A DNA stretch of 64,000 bases from Todiramphus chloris collaris (GCA_025345505.1 JANVCC010000073.1:4477448-4541447), one strand, 5' to 3'; shown: positions 46,780-59,935, numbered from the stretch's first letter. Numbers and translations: made by a program. Notes: a model not told the origin generated them from the letters alone.

Positions 46780-49700
46780 GGCAGTTGTGTGGCAGGTAAC
46801 AGAATGTATGTACCCACAGAGCCTGTCGGGATGCAGCGCTGCACCTCGGGGGCCCAGGGACACCAGTGCCACCCTGTGCCCTCAGCAGCGGGTGAGGGGG
46901 TCAGCACATGGTTCGGGTCGCACAGATCAGCACCAAGAGCTACGGGAATTGGGAGGAGACCAAGCAGAGGAGCCTGTCCCTGCAGCTGAGCTCAGGAAGT
47001 ACCTGGGAGCCCATGGGCACCCTTGGTTGTGCTGCTTGCTTAATGCTCACTTCAAGCTGAGCTCTTGCAGGATACGCGACTCAAAGGCTCCTCTTGCTGC
47101 TCCACCTAACTCTTCTTCTGAGCCAGGATAGATTATTTGGCAATAAATGGCTCTCGTCTCATAGGCTCTAAATTTATGTCATTCCCATTTTATCTTTTAT
47201 ATGCGTCTTAGAAGTTTTCCAGACACTGAGCACTGAATTGCTGCCGACACGCAGCCTAGTTCCACCAGGCTCCTGCAGCAAGTGTGAAGGGCTTTTATTC
47301 TTGAAACTTGTAGACAGCTGAATAAACGAGTTTCTTTCACCTGTTAGTTATCGAGGCTTTGTTTGTCTTTGCACAGCAGAGTGTAATCCAATAGAAGTCA
47401 ATTACAGACCCCTCTTTTAATTGTCAGTCAAACAGTGAAGATGGTAACAGTCATGAAACGCTTACCTTTATTCAATAGGGAAGTGTGCCAGCACCAAGGG
47501 AAAAGGCACGGCGTGACACCAGATGACTTCCATTTCCATGGAGACTTCCCCAGGGTGATGCTTGCAGAATTGAGGTCACATGGTAAGCATTTAACCAGCT
47601 AACGGCCAAATCATGAAAAAAAGCCCACAAACCCCCTATGATTTCTGTGTAACCTGGAAAGATGATTCTTTTTTTCCTTCATATATTTCATGCAGTATTT
47701 CCTTACTGAATGGCAGGGTTGCTGTGAGATAAAAGAGTCTAAGCTTCTGCTTGGAGCAGGAGCTCTCTTGGGTTATGTGACTCAATAAACTATCTCACTA
47801 GCTCCTAGCCCACTCAGTAGTGGGGAGATTAAAGTTTGCCAATACCACTTAATTGTACTTTTAAAGAGGAACAGTGCTTTAAGAACAGGTAGGTGGGATG
47901 ATACGGGGAACCCACTGTCTGGCAGTGAAAAAAGGTCAAGAGCTACAGGGAAAATGTGTTTTTTCTTTCCCAGTCTCCAGCCGTCAGACATTTTCACTAG
48001 TCTGCAGATACCTGGAAGCTGCTCTGGCAGTGTAACATTCCTTGCACATCTCTGTATTATCTATTTCCACTACTCATGAGATCTTTAGTTCCTCTCCAAA
48101 TCGAGGGCAGAAATGGCATGTCATGGCAGAGGGAGCCTGGAGGTAGGGCTAAAAAGCCAGTTTGCTGTGTATAACTGTCCCATAAACCTGGCTTTGGTGC
48201 ATTTTGGCAAGATTTATTCAGTGTTCTCACCTGAAAGACTTTTTTGTGTGTTCTAAGATGTAAAGTCACCTAAAATTTTGTCAGACTTGCACTGTCTTCC
48301 CAGGCAGCTCTGCTGCAGATTTCTCAACTCGCTGCCAGTCCATGGAGTTGTGATAAACTGGGTCACACCCAGAAGGGAGAACAAAAGATAAAAGGAGATT
48401 ACAAGAGCATATTTGCTGTTGAAATCTTGCTTTAGTTGTTCCCTGTTGACAAGAGCGCTGCTATATGTTCTTTATGTTAACATCAATTATTTATCTCCCT
48501 TTGGCAGCATGCCACTCTTCCACCTGCTTTCAAGTGACTGATGTGGTGAAGTAATGAGAGATGGCACACCATGCACCAGCGCTCCTCAGCTTAATGAGGG
48601 GGGCATGAGTCAACAAAGCATGCTCTGGCTTTTACACAGACTTTTAAACTTTTTTTTTTCCTCCACAACATGTATTGGGCTCACTTTCCTTCCTTGTTCA
48701 CCAAGGGTCTGGACCACAGAGCTGGTTAATGCACTTATTGTCTACCCTACGTGGGCTGCACGTGACGTGGAGAAGATTAACCAAGCAAGGGCTGATGTCT
48801 CCACTAGCTCCATTTGCTCTCTTTTTGCTGCTTGCAAAGGGTTCAGCAGCAAAGCAGGGGTAGGCTGGCTTCTAGACTGCTTGCTCACACAGGAACAAGA
48901 GCTCCAGGAAGTATTGTCAGGTCCCTGCCCCTCCGCCTACTAATAAAATAAAAGCCAGTGCAACTCCTTAACAGCATCTTGTGCTGCATGTGGGCATTGA
49001 TTATGGAGGATTACAGTTGTTGCTATTGACAAACTGAATCAAATTAAAAACTCCTACTGACTGCTCCAGCTCTGTGGGGTTTAGGGAGGATGAGGGATGC
49101 TGCTTCTCTTGCTTTTCAAAGGTAACCTGAAGGAATAACCCCCAAATCAGGACAAAACATTAATAGAATTGAAAGCAGCTCAGGGTTCATTCTCCAGTGA
49201 TCATCTCTGCAAAGTTGAATCTTTTCTGCTTTAAGCTTGAAGTTATAGACCTTTTCTGTTTGATACTGTCAACTACAATTGCTTGCAATCAAATCTTTTA
49301 GCTGTCTAGCTGGAGCCGTTTATTTTTAATCTAAAAGACATAGGCAATTTACAGCAAATAGTAATGGAAATGTATTTTGAATGTGAGAGGTTCTGAGCCA
49401 GCAATATGTTATAAAACTTTATGCATCCATTTTACACATGTACTGCTCTCTTCAGTTGTAATGAAAAGGCCTAGTTAACATCGTTTCTTACATCTTATTC
49501 TCATTAACACTTTTCTTTTTGCATCCCAGTGCACGCTCGTTCGTCAACTGCCGCCTTAGGAATACATACGTGCTCACATAACATAAGGAGGTAGCTATAG
49601 GTTCTGTAATGCTTTCTTATTATGAAGGGCTACTGACTACCTTGCAGAAGAGAAGTTTGGAATGCCAGCTTAAAAAAGCACTTGGGGAAGACATGGTTCC

Positions 49701-50769
49701 ACCCAAAGCCTTGAGCTTTATCTAAGTCTTTTAATTTGTGCCGTCCAGAAAGAATGAAGCCTCTAACTATACTAGTGAAAGTGCATTGAAAATGTCTAGA
49801 TTTTAAGGTTGAGAATCTGTTTTGGTTTGGAACTCGTGCCTGTTGTTCTTTCTGGAACATTAAATTGACTGTATGAATATTTTAAATGTACTATGGCTTT
49901 GTGCCAAATTCCTTTTTAGTGTAAGGACCAAAGCAGGTCCTGCATTTGCTGTGCGGAAATCCAGTCTCTCCTAAACAGGAGAAATGATCTCTGGTAGTCC
50001 TGAGAGAAGGCTTCAGGTAGACACATCTAGCAGTGCTGATCTTGCTGCTGTTAGCAAGAAGATGCACGGCACGTTTTGTGTACAGCTAACCTGCACTGGC
50101 ATCTGCTGATCTTTTGAAAAGAGCCTATGAGTTACATGCTGTTAGTGGACAATTACAATGCTAAAAATAATTCTTTTTTTTTTTTCAAAAAGGAGGAGAT
50201 TTCTTTCTTATTCCAAATAGCTCTTTTGGTGTAGAACCTGTTGCTTTCCATTACCACTGCTGGGAGGAAGTTTAACAGAAAAAAACAAACCCAAAAGTGA
50301 AGGGTAAAAGAATTTCTTCAGAAATGGGAAATAGGAAGCGAGGCAGAGGCTTTGTTTGTGTTTAAGAAGACAAGCAATTGCAGTGAATATCTGTGAATCC
50401 ATTTGCATTTAGAAATCATTCTAACATCTATAAAGCTCCCTGGAGGTGATTTTTCTGATTAAAGGTAATGGAGTTTTTAATTGATAGCTTATTTGATCAA
50501 ACCCACTTTTTCATTCACCAATTCACCATAAACAAATGCTTTGCTTTCCAAAATTTTTCACCAATTGAGTGAGATAAGTAATTCTCCATGTGTTCTTTTG
50601 CTGTGAACAGTCTGCTAGAAACCACTTTCAGTGAAAAGTGGAAGATTTATTTGTTGATGGACAAATCCTACGATATTTGGTTGCTGCTCTTAAACTGGAT
50701 CTAGTTACGGGGTCGCACTTCCGCATGCCAACATTGTCCTGATTTTACCGGAATATTAAGGCCAAGGAA

Positions 50770-50817
50770 AAAGGTCTTTCCAAAGTCTGCTGAAAAGATC
50801 TTTCAGAAGTCTGCTGA
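50770..50817. repeat. Tandem duplication, 24 bp unit, two copies
   Basis: The two units (50770-50793 and 50794-50817) both contain CTTTC and AAGTCTGCTGA and differ at about three positions. It is a small, somewhat aged local duplication. Confidence 0.85.
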
Positions 50818-53800
50818 ATCTTTTAGCAGCTAGGCAGCTAAGCACAAAATGCCTCCAATGTGACAGACGGTTAAATGATAAAATACCTTTCTAGTAACTA
50901 CTGAAGATAGGAAATATTATGTGAAAGGGGCAGGAAGTGTTTCAAAGGGCGCTTGATAATAAAGGGTCTGCAAGTGTTACTTGTAAGTGATTTATTGATT
51001 TGTTCAGCGTAGCATGCGAGGCTGTACTGATTTATACAGAGCATATACAAGAGCTGTGTCATTACAAACTGCAAACCAATCTTTAAAATTAGTTACTGTC
51101 CAATAGGTTTTGGAAAGATATACCTGTCCTGCTGCCGCCCAGCCCAGAGCACAATGATTAGTTGAAGATGAAAGTTGATGTGAGTAGATCAAAGCTCAGT
51201 ATATTAGGTCAAGCATGTTTAACACAGATTTATGAACCAGGATTCTGGTTCATTTTGTGTTCCTTTGGGAAAGAAAAATGGAAGTACTCCAAGGATTTTC
51301 CTTCTCAATATCTGCAGCTTTCTTGCACTTTTCTAATTGCGTTTCCCTTCTTGTCTGCTTTCTCTAGTCTGTCCTCTTTTCTTTTTGCATCTACCCTGGG
51401 GATGCCTGTACACTATAAGCTGTGTATCTTAATGGTGTCTTCATCAGTCCCCAGGCACGGGTGTTAGTCTTTATACCAAGATACAAAGCCTGCTTTTTGA
51501 CTCTTGATGTCCCATGTTCAGTCCAAACTGAAAACCAAGATACTATATTGCTGTGGATACATCTAGCTTTTCAGTGATGAAATTCCAGCTGAATGGTACG
51601 ATGTACATACAGCAAGCTACCTGAGCATCTATCACTTGCAAAGGATTGGGAAATTGAGACTTCTGAAGAATCGATTCTGCAAAACATGAAGACCTTCATC
51701 TTGAGAAAGAAAGTCTGTTGCCCTGGAAATTGGTTGCTAGGGCAAGGCACGTTGCTTTTGGCACGTATTTCTGATCTTTAAAAGCAAAACTCTCATGACA
51801 TGAAATGAAATCTTGTGGCTTATGTATTTCTTAAAAGAAGCCCAAGACCTGTGCTGTTTCATATTTCTCCAATATAAAAGCTTTTTCTTGTCAATACTTG
51901 ACGATCTGAAAATCCTTTGAGCCCTTAGCACTCCCCGAGGAAATTACAAGGCCCTGGACTGCCCTGGTAAACACACGGCCCTCTCAGATGGATACACCAT
52001 GATCTGTGCAACCCGTGCCGAGCTGGAGCCTGCTTCCAAGAGGGGCTTGACAAGACAGCCAAGCACAGAGAACAGACAGCAGATTTGTTCACTATTATTT
52101 GCACCCAGAAACCCAGGCATGGGCTGTGAAGGGTAGCAGTGTGCTGTGCACTGCGCTAACACTGGACAGACACGTTGTAAGATGAGACAAAAGTGGGGAC
52201 TGAAGACAGAAGAACACAAAGAAAGAGGGTGATGACAGCTTATGGCATGCGAGGTCTTGGCGTAGAGCTGTCCAAGGTTGTCTGTGACTGAACAGATATC
52301 TTTGTGGAGAGAGTTCAGTGGCTGTAGTAAGTAACTTTGGAGATGTTCGGAGTGACTTGCTTCTTAGCATGAAGGACACAGTGGCAGAGAGGATGGATCT
52401 GCTTTTGTATTTTTGTAGCAAGTGGATCCTGAAGGTAGAAGTCATTGGTCGAAGAGAAGTGACAGCCTGTTTAACAGTGCAGAATGAGAGATGACAAGGC
52501 AGGGACAGGCAAGGAAGAGCTTAGAAAATGAAGATGCTTTTTGTTTGATACAACATAAAAGAAGGAGCCAAAAGAGGACAGCTAGGATGGCTGATGTGGT
52601 CCAAGTGACAGGGAAGTAAAATAATATTTTCAGAAGTATTGCAAATGGATGTCAGCAGGGCCAGAATTGCATTTGTCAAACCTGAAAAAAAAGATGTTGT
52701 TTTAATAAAGACAAAAGGTGGTGGGAGCCCAGAGAGAGCTTTTCCAGTGTGATCTTATAAGAAAAGCCATATCTGAATTTGTTATGTAGAGACCATCTGC
52801 AGGATTTACACATAATCTGGATTTGGAGACAGAAAAAGAACCTGAGTTGCAGGTTATCCCAGGTTATGGGTTGCAGCAAGTGGCACTGTACTGTGAGCAG
52901 GGACTGAGGAAAGAAAGGGAAAAAGATTCGAGAAGTCTTCCTATGTTAAGCTTAAAATAATGACTAGATATCTCTAAAAAGATTTTAATTCAAACAGAAT
53001 TTGTTGGAGCAGAGAGATACTTTTGTGAGTTGCTAGGATAAAAATACAAATTGAATTTATGTTTCCAAATCAGCTCTGGGCAGCTAAAGTTGACAGTTCC
53101 TCTCTCATAGGAGGAGGAGGGGAAAGCATTTGGGATTCAGCGGTGGAAAAATTAAGCTGGGAACCGTGCCACAGCCCACATCATTCATGGCAGGTCACCA
53201 GGTACGGGGTGCTGTGGGGCTCAGGTAATGTGGAGAATGATGACTACGGAGCAGCTGTGGATACCTCTGTGGTTTTGCAGTTGCAAAGGGTAGTTAGTTA
53301 GTCTGTTGCTGCCTTAGCGAATACAGATGCTGGTTGTAGAAGCAATTCAAAGTCCCATTTTAGCCTTCAGGAGACAGGAGACTCATGTGACAGTGTGTTT
53401 TTCTTCCTGTATCAATTTTTCATCTGCCTGTTGAATATAATTGCTGAGCCCAGTGTATATGTTATTTCCTCTTTGGCTTTGTATATATAATTTTAACTTG
53501 TGTCATAGACTCAAACAGTTATCCTTTCTTTGTTTTCCTGCATATTAATGAGAAACAGGAGGGCAGAAGAAACCAGGATATTTTAGGTCTAGCGCCTTCA
53601 ATTTAGTATTCTGCGTGCACTTCTTTAGCTGAAACTGTTTTACAAAGTGTGGGGTTTTTTGTTTTTTAATAGAGTCTGAGTTCTGGAAAGTGCATGCTGT
53701 ACACCCACTAGGTAAAATACATGCTGTTCCTCTGTCCTCCTGCCTCCACTGGGCTAACGCTCCTGGCTGGGACCAGACGGCTACGAGCCCAGGCTGGAGC

Positions 53801-53900
53801 TGATCTCAGCCGTGGCGTTCAGCGGGGTTCAGTGGTCAGAGCAGGTCTCAGGCTGGAGTGCAGCAGGCACAGTGCTCCCCGAGGCAGTTGGGGAGCAGAG

Positions 53901-53916
53901 GGGCCCTGCAGGGCCC
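53901..53916. repeat. Perfect 16 bp palindrome
   Basis: GGGCCCTGCAGGGCCC equals its own reverse complement. It sits in a GC-rich block (53770-53960) without other signals. Confidence 0.95.
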
Positions 53917-54957
53917 TGGGGAGACAGGAGCAGCGAGGCTGAAGGGCCGTTCATTAACTTTGTGTGACACAAGTGTATGCTTTCTTGGCAGCTGACCCTG
54001 GGAAGGTGTTTTCTGGGTTGGTGGGCTACCTGAATGGCTCTGAGCCTCAGCTTGCTGAGCTTTCAGACCAGAGGTGTTGGAAAACCAAAATCTGGCCGTT
54101 GATCACTGCTGCACTCTGGCCCTGCTTTATCCTTTGCTCTCCTTTGTGCTAGCAGTGTTCTAAAGCCAGCTCTTAAGCTAAGGGTGGAGACACTATTGAT
54201 CATGACCTGTTGTTTGATTACCATCTTAGTTGCCTCACAAAACCTGTCTTTGTTATCTCTGGGATCCTAGCAAGATATGACCAGTGGTGTTGCAGGAGGA
54301 CACCATGCTGTTAATGCCTTTCTCTGTTATGTGACAGCTGGGCTACTGGAAACTGGGGCTTCTTAATGTGTCATGTTAGAGCTCACTTGCAATCCTGCTC
54401 CTGCCATTCAGACTCTAACGTCCTATTGAATGGCTTGGAAGCTGTTCCTGTTGCCTTGCAGAACATTGGGATAATTCTAAGACGCCGCTGTGCACAGTGA
54501 AGTTGCCAGGTTGGCTTTTGCCCCAGTGAAAATATTTTCATGTGTTGTAGAGACACATTAAAGTTCTAGTGCTGATCAGGAGCTGACTTCTGAAATGAGT
54601 CTCCCAGTAATCCCCAGTTAAATGCATGCTTTGATTTGTGTCACAGAACAGGCTTGGAGAGCAAAGACACTCCACTGCTTTGTGATCCAGTTGGACCATG
54701 TGGTGTGCTGCTGGAGCAGAGAGTGCTCCAGCTGCTACACGTACCCTGTCCTCTGGACGAGACTAGAGACAGCCCAGCCTACTTCTCTCTCGTCCCCCAG
54801 TGCACACAGTGTGATGTTGTCTGTCAGACCCAGCTCTTTTCTTCAGCAGGCCCCTCTGCTGTGCTGCATTGCGTGCTGAGGTCACCAGGAGCCTGCTGCT
54901 TGTGTGCTTTGGTGGGTGTCATTGCCAAAAGAACTGCTCTTGCAGGCTTTTTGCCCG

Positions 54958-54975
54958 CCCCCCCCCCTTTTTTTT
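54958..54975. repeat. C10-T8 homopolymer junction
   Basis: Ten C followed at once by eight T. It is a mononucleotide tract likely to vary in length. Confidence 0.95.
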
Positions 54976-56202
54976 CCACCAGTAAATACAGACTTCATAC
55001 AGTATTATCTTAGCTGCACAGTATTATTTAGGGACAAATTGCCTTTATTAGTATTGTATTGTATTATTGGCAGTAGTTTGTCCCATCTCTACACAGTCGG
55101 CTGGAAACATAATTTGGTTGTGTTTTATAAATGATCTCCTAGTTTATGCTTGGACTCCATGCAAGATTTCAGCCAGAAGGAGGTATCAGTTTTGGAAACA
55201 TTAGAAGGTGAAAGCAGATAATGACCAAAGCCTGCCTGCCACGCTAAGTCCCCCTGGGTACTACAGCTATGGTCCACATCGCTGTGGTACTGCAGCATCT
55301 GACATCTGTGAGGATGAAGCTGGGATAACCAGCTTTACTGCGTGGAGAACGAGGGCCAGTGGCACCATGTGATGGCCAGGAGCACAGAGGCGGTCGGTAT
55401 CGACACAGGGAGTGAAGTCTGAGCCTGCCTTCACTAGGAGATTGCCCTTTCATTTTTCTCCTTTTCTCAGTAGGAATGGATGAGAAAAATGGGGAGGAAA
55501 ACAAACACAGATCCCTAGCTGTGCCCTTACACCATTGCATTTTGAGTATCTGCAATTGTCTGTGCTGGCTGTCTTTGCCTCTGCCTTAGCCATTTGCATA
55601 GCATTTTATCATGTAATTTTCAGGACCTTTACCTCATTAAATCAAAATCCCGTAGCACCCAAGCTGTCTGTTTGCTGTACCACCTTAGGAGACAGGTTTT
55701 CTTACAGGAAAGGTTTTCTGTTGAGGTAAATGTTTTCTGAAACTTACTTTCCTGCTGTTTCTTAAATCTGGGTGGTAACAGCTTTACCTTAATGGATAGC
55801 AAAACAGCAGCAGAAGTCTGGAAAGAAACCTTCCGTAGTAGAGTTGCTGGAACTTACATCGTGTCTGGATACACACAATATGTGTAAAGCTGATCACCTC
55901 CAAATTAGTTGCCACTTGCTTTGTTGTTTTTGTCATTCATGGAATGGGATGTGTCTTATGTGACCAGTCAGTGTGTTTGCTCTTGTTGTGCATAACTTCC
56001 AGATTTAAAGCACGTGAAGAATGATGTCCCTAACACAAATGGGCAGAGTTAACAGTTGCTTTTACCTGCGCAGCTTCTAGTGTCGAGGAATGACTGATCC
56101 ATTGGGGATTTATATTTATACACTGATCGGTTTAATGCTAAAATTAACAGGAAATAACAGGCTCCCAGTTTTGTGTTCCCTATGGAAAAAACACACTCTC
56201 CC

Positions 56203-56463
56203 AATCATAGGATTGTTTTGGTTGGAAGAGACTTTTAAGACCATCTGAGTGCAGCTGTTAACCCAGCACTGCCAGGGCACCACTACCCCGTGTCCCTCAG
56301 CACCACATCCCCACGGCTTGGAAACCCCTCCAGGGATCACGGGGACTCCACCACTGCCCTGGGCAGCCTGGGACAGCCCTGGACAAAGCTTTTGGTGAAG
56401 AAATTTTTCCTCATGTCCAACCTAGACCTCCCCTGGTGCTATTTTCTCTTGTCCTGTCGCTAA
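56203..56463 (-). mobile_element. CR1 LINE, 3' end, 5'-truncated
   Basis: This is a second CR1 fragment, in reverse orientation. On the + strand it starts with the tail octamer AATCATAG and then reads TTTTGGTTGGAAGAGACTTT, CACCACTACCCCGTGTCCCT, ACCCCTCCAGGGATCACGG, CACTGCCCTGGGCAGCCTGG, TGAAGAAATTTTTCCT and CCTCTTGTCCT-like sequence. These are all landmarks of the 3' UTR and ORF2 end of avian CR1. It breaks off at about 56463, so it is strongly 5' truncated and immobile. It appears to belong to a different CR1 subgroup from the copy at 17018, because its tail region (GAAGAGACTTTTAAGACCATC) differs. Confidence 0.93.
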
Positions 56464-57039
56464 TGTATTATTGCAGTCAGCAAGAATCAGTTCTCTGCAG
56501 GGAAAAGTCCACTCATCAGCATTTTTTCTGACTAACTCCTGTTTGCAAATAGTCTAATTCTTTCACAGTTTTATGAAGCTTATTTATGTACTTTTATATT
56601 CTCTGCACGAGTTCAAAAAACAGATAAGACAGAAATCCTAATTTGAAGTATAATTTATGATAAATTTTTGGCACCGCAAAGGTTGATCACAGAAAAATTT
56701 AAATATTGGAGCTTCTTTTCATACTTACGATGTCTGCTGTGGCAGTGGAGTTTAACTGCAGGACTTCCTTCTGAAAATGCTAATTGGATTTTCAACAGGA
56801 TGTTCATGAGTAAAAGATGGTACTACACAGTGAGACTTTTTCTTTTTTTTTTTGTTTAAGTAGTTCTGCTTAATGAAATGTATAAAAATCTTCTATTGTT
56901 CTGTCAAAACAGAAATATATGCTTACTCTATTTCCTGCTGTGATCAACCAATCTGGTAATTTAAATCTAAATGTGCCATAATCTTGAACACCGGGAGGAT
57001 TAGAAAATATCATAAGGAAAACACCCACATTTTCATTTA

Positions 57040-57420
57040 ATAGATGGCCTTTTCAGCTTTGTTTGAATTTAGTGCTGTCCTTCCTCGCTGAAAACGAAAA
57101 CAAGTTTCCTGAAAATAATATCAAAACAGCAAAAGTGCATCAATTAAGCCACAAGATTCAACAGGGCAGATTTTAATGGGCCATTAAGCCTCGGGTGTAT
57201 TGTGAAGTACCAAGGTAAAGGGCAGATTGCTTAAAGTACCCACAAAATATATTAATGATTCATTAAACCATGCCATGTAAACAAATGGCCATATTATAAC
57301 TAAGTGGCCTGATTGTACAATCATTTTTAGCCATATATTAAGAGGAGAAAATCTATAAAAGACAAGTTAAGAATTGGGTCCAGCCTGTTAAAGTGAAGCC
57401 TAAAGTTATTTTAAAATCCT
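57040..57420. other. Candidate conserved non-coding element
   Basis: The block is unique and A/T-rich, with many ATTAA, TTAATG and CATTAA cores (CATCAATTAAGCC, TTTTAATGGGCCATTAAGCC, ATATTAATGATTCATTAAACC) and no useful reading frame. Its texture resembles vertebrate developmental enhancers. Conservation was not tested. Confidence 0.3.
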
Positions 57421-58319
57421 GAAATACGTAGTATATACAATTTTCCCAGTGGTATTTCTCCATGATTGAGGGAAGAAAATGTGTTGAGTGAATAATTTTC
57501 AAAAGCAGTAATTTGATTAAATGCCTAGCAATGTGGCCTTTTCAAAGCATTTGTGTCTGCAGAGGCAAGTCCTGATCTCAGGTACATGGAATTGAAGAAT
57601 ATAACGGAGCCCTGAGACTCCAGTCTGTGAAGGAGAGCTGTGAAGGACACTTTCCATGGAGCTGCTCCCCAGACTGCACGTGGGTATTCCCAGATACTCT
57701 CTTGCTGGTTTTCTCTAACCAGAAAACTAAATGCCTTTTTTGATTTGAATAAAAGACCAGATCAGCAGGGCTCTTGAGAACGTTCTAAAGACCCTATTCA
57801 GTGACAGACAGTCGGACATCTAGTAGAAATGCAGTTATTAACCATAGTAAGCTTTGGGTCAAGCTTGAGACACTTGGACACAGTGTTGCTCATTTGTCTG
57901 GTTTTTATGGGTATTGGGTGCCTGCTCAGGTGAGGCTCTTCCCATGAAAAGCATTAAGTGAACCTCCCCCAGGCATAGAGAACTTGTCTGGAAAAACGCA
58001 GTTGCAGAGAAGGAGAGAAGGTATTTCTTCCTTCTCAGTTCACATCAAGTCCAGGAGCAGTAGCCTACGAGAAACAAGTTACCTCTGTTTGTAGGGGAGT
58101 GCAGAATTAAGTTTTTCAAGTGATGAGTTTCATTTCTCTTTCACAGACATCATTCAGACAGTATAAAAAGCAACTCTTAGGTGGGGAGATGGGAAGCAAA
58201 ATTTCTGCCTCCAGTTGGAGAGTTAGCTCAGGTGTGAGTGTCTAAGACAAGATCTAAACCGTAGCCTGTGTAAGCGAGTGAGCGGTGGTTTCCAATTAGT
58301 TCTTCTTATGAAAGGACTT

Positions 58320-58640
58320 ATAATAAACTTCATTGTATTTGGCTGCATCAATTCACAGCAAATGGATGGCAGTGAAATTTAACATTGCAACAATTTCCTG
58401 CCTAACACCATCCCTCACATGCTGAGAATCAACAGCCCATAATGGGCATTATACCCATGTCTCCCAAGAAACCATTTTCACTCTATAGTTGGTCCATCAC
58501 TTATATGGATCAAGATGGTAAGAAAGTAAAAAAACACATTGAAAACAATGCGGGCTGCATGTAATTTCTTCTTGATGGCTTTTAATGTATTACTGATCTT
58601 AACATATGGTAAATAGCACAGGTTCTTTCTTTTTTTGTAG
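58320..58640. other. Candidate conserved non-coding element
   Basis: The block is unique, with no frame longer than about 62 codons. It contains CATCAATTCACAGCAAATGG, AACATTGCAACAATTTCC and GGCTTTTAATGTATTAC, the low-repeat texture of conserved enhancers. This is inference only. Confidence 0.22.
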
Positions 58641-59865
58641 TGCTGCCTCTGGTAAGGCATTTTCACCCTATCTTTAAACAGTGCGTGTTCTGAAGCCTAC
58701 ACCTACTGAACATCTATAACAGCAGTGTAAAGAGAGCTCTTTAACGTGGGGTACTTACTGTGCAGTGCTTCAGCTCCTGTAGAGCATGAAGAGATTTGTG
58801 AATCTGTCCTTGTAAAAGCCAACTGTACCAAAACTTTATTTTAAAAACAATGGACACCACCAAGAATAATTACAGGTGCTGGTGCCTGGACTAGAGAAGT
58901 GCAGTGCTGGCAACTGTTGGAGCTGATAAGTGAGATGGCTTTTTATTTGGTCACCTCTAAAATGTAAGATCCTAATGAAAAGGAGCTGTGTATATCGAGT
59001 CCCAGTTTTCTTTTGCAAAGCCAGGAATTACCCAGTATATTTTTATTAAAGCATCACTCTCTTCTCAGCTGGTATTTGCTATTGTACAGATGACTTTCTT
59101 GTGTTCTTTTCCTTCTCTTTTTTGCTGTTGGGGTTGGAAAATAATCAGTGAGAAGTTCAGTCTTAATGGTCTTTTAGAAAGCCATTTCCTCACTTCATTA
59201 CAAAATAGTTGAAGTGGTGAAACAAGGTGTTCTTCAGGAGAGACAGGGAAGAGCAGAAGTCAGAGGGTAGCTCTAAGATCTAGTTTATGTGTTTTTGATA
59301 AGGTGATAATAACTTCATCAGATCCAAGCGTCTGCAGAGTTTTCTTACGGTTCTGCCCTGAGAAATGCCACCCAGCCTGTGTCTGTAATTCAGCAGCTCC
59401 CAGTGTCCTACCAGCCACGAGACAGGCAGCAGCTGAGCCTCTCAGCCACACAGCAACTGCAGCAGGCCCTGAAAACCAGAATTTTATACCTGCCACCACC
59501 ACCAATTAATCTGACCCGATTTCTGCTTCTAGGCACGCATAAACATTCCTCTTCAAAAACAGCTTTTAGGCAAGCCTCGCAGCTTAGAAGGTACTCAGAT
59601 GTTCCAGTGGTTTGCTTTCTCTTAGAGACTGATGATGCTAGGAACACAGAAGATGGTCTAGGTATTGTCATCTCAAATATGAAGTTTATACCTCTATTGT
59701 TAGAAGTTTGGGCAAACTGTGGAAGTTTTAACAGGTTTTTTTCTGCTCCTCTAGTTCCCCAAGCCAGATAAGCCTGTGAGGCTTTTGGAATCTCAGACAG
59801 CTGCTGGTGTTATAAGTACTTCTTAATTGCATATTTTGGAGAGGCTATAATGGCCCAGTAATTTC

Positions 59866-59935
59866 CTAGATTTGTAGGCCAGAAGGCATCGCCGTGATCA
59901 TCTACTCTGACCTCCTCCAGAGATGTAGGAATTGC
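59866..59935 (-). mobile_element. Ancient CR1-type relic, 3' end
   Basis: The + strand reads GGCCAGAAGGCATCGCCGTG then ATCATCTACTCTGACCTCCTC. This matches the widely shared old archosaur and turtle repeat end whose landmark is AGGCCAGAAGGGACC, ATTGTGATCATCTAGTCTGA. About 70 bases survive. It belongs to an older CR1 lineage than the copies at 17 and 56 kb. The exact subfamily is not assigned. Confidence 0.7.

Larger units (their letters stand above)
46780..56202. other. Long gene-free interval
   Basis: No coding gene recognised in about 9.4 kb. The start (46820-47120) is GC-rich. It holds a T12 run at 50174-50185, a 24 bp duplication at 50770-50817, a palindrome at 53901-53916 and a C10/T8 junction at 54958-54975. 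Frames of up to 129 codons have no recognisable motifs. Confidence 0.5.
56464..59865. other. Gene-free interval with two candidate conserved elements
   Basis: No coding gene recognised. Blocks at 57040-57420 and 58320-58640 are candidate conserved non-coding elements. The remainder is unique. Confidence 0.5.

Noticed and set aside
46663-47131. Frames of 108 and 131 codons (+)
   Set aside because: Both cross the N gap and the GC-rich flank, so their continuity is not real evidence.
57541-57585. 19 nt stretch between CTGCAG and GTACAT, looking like a micro-exon
   Set aside because: The pyrimidine tract is weak and the donor poor; such pairs are common by chance.
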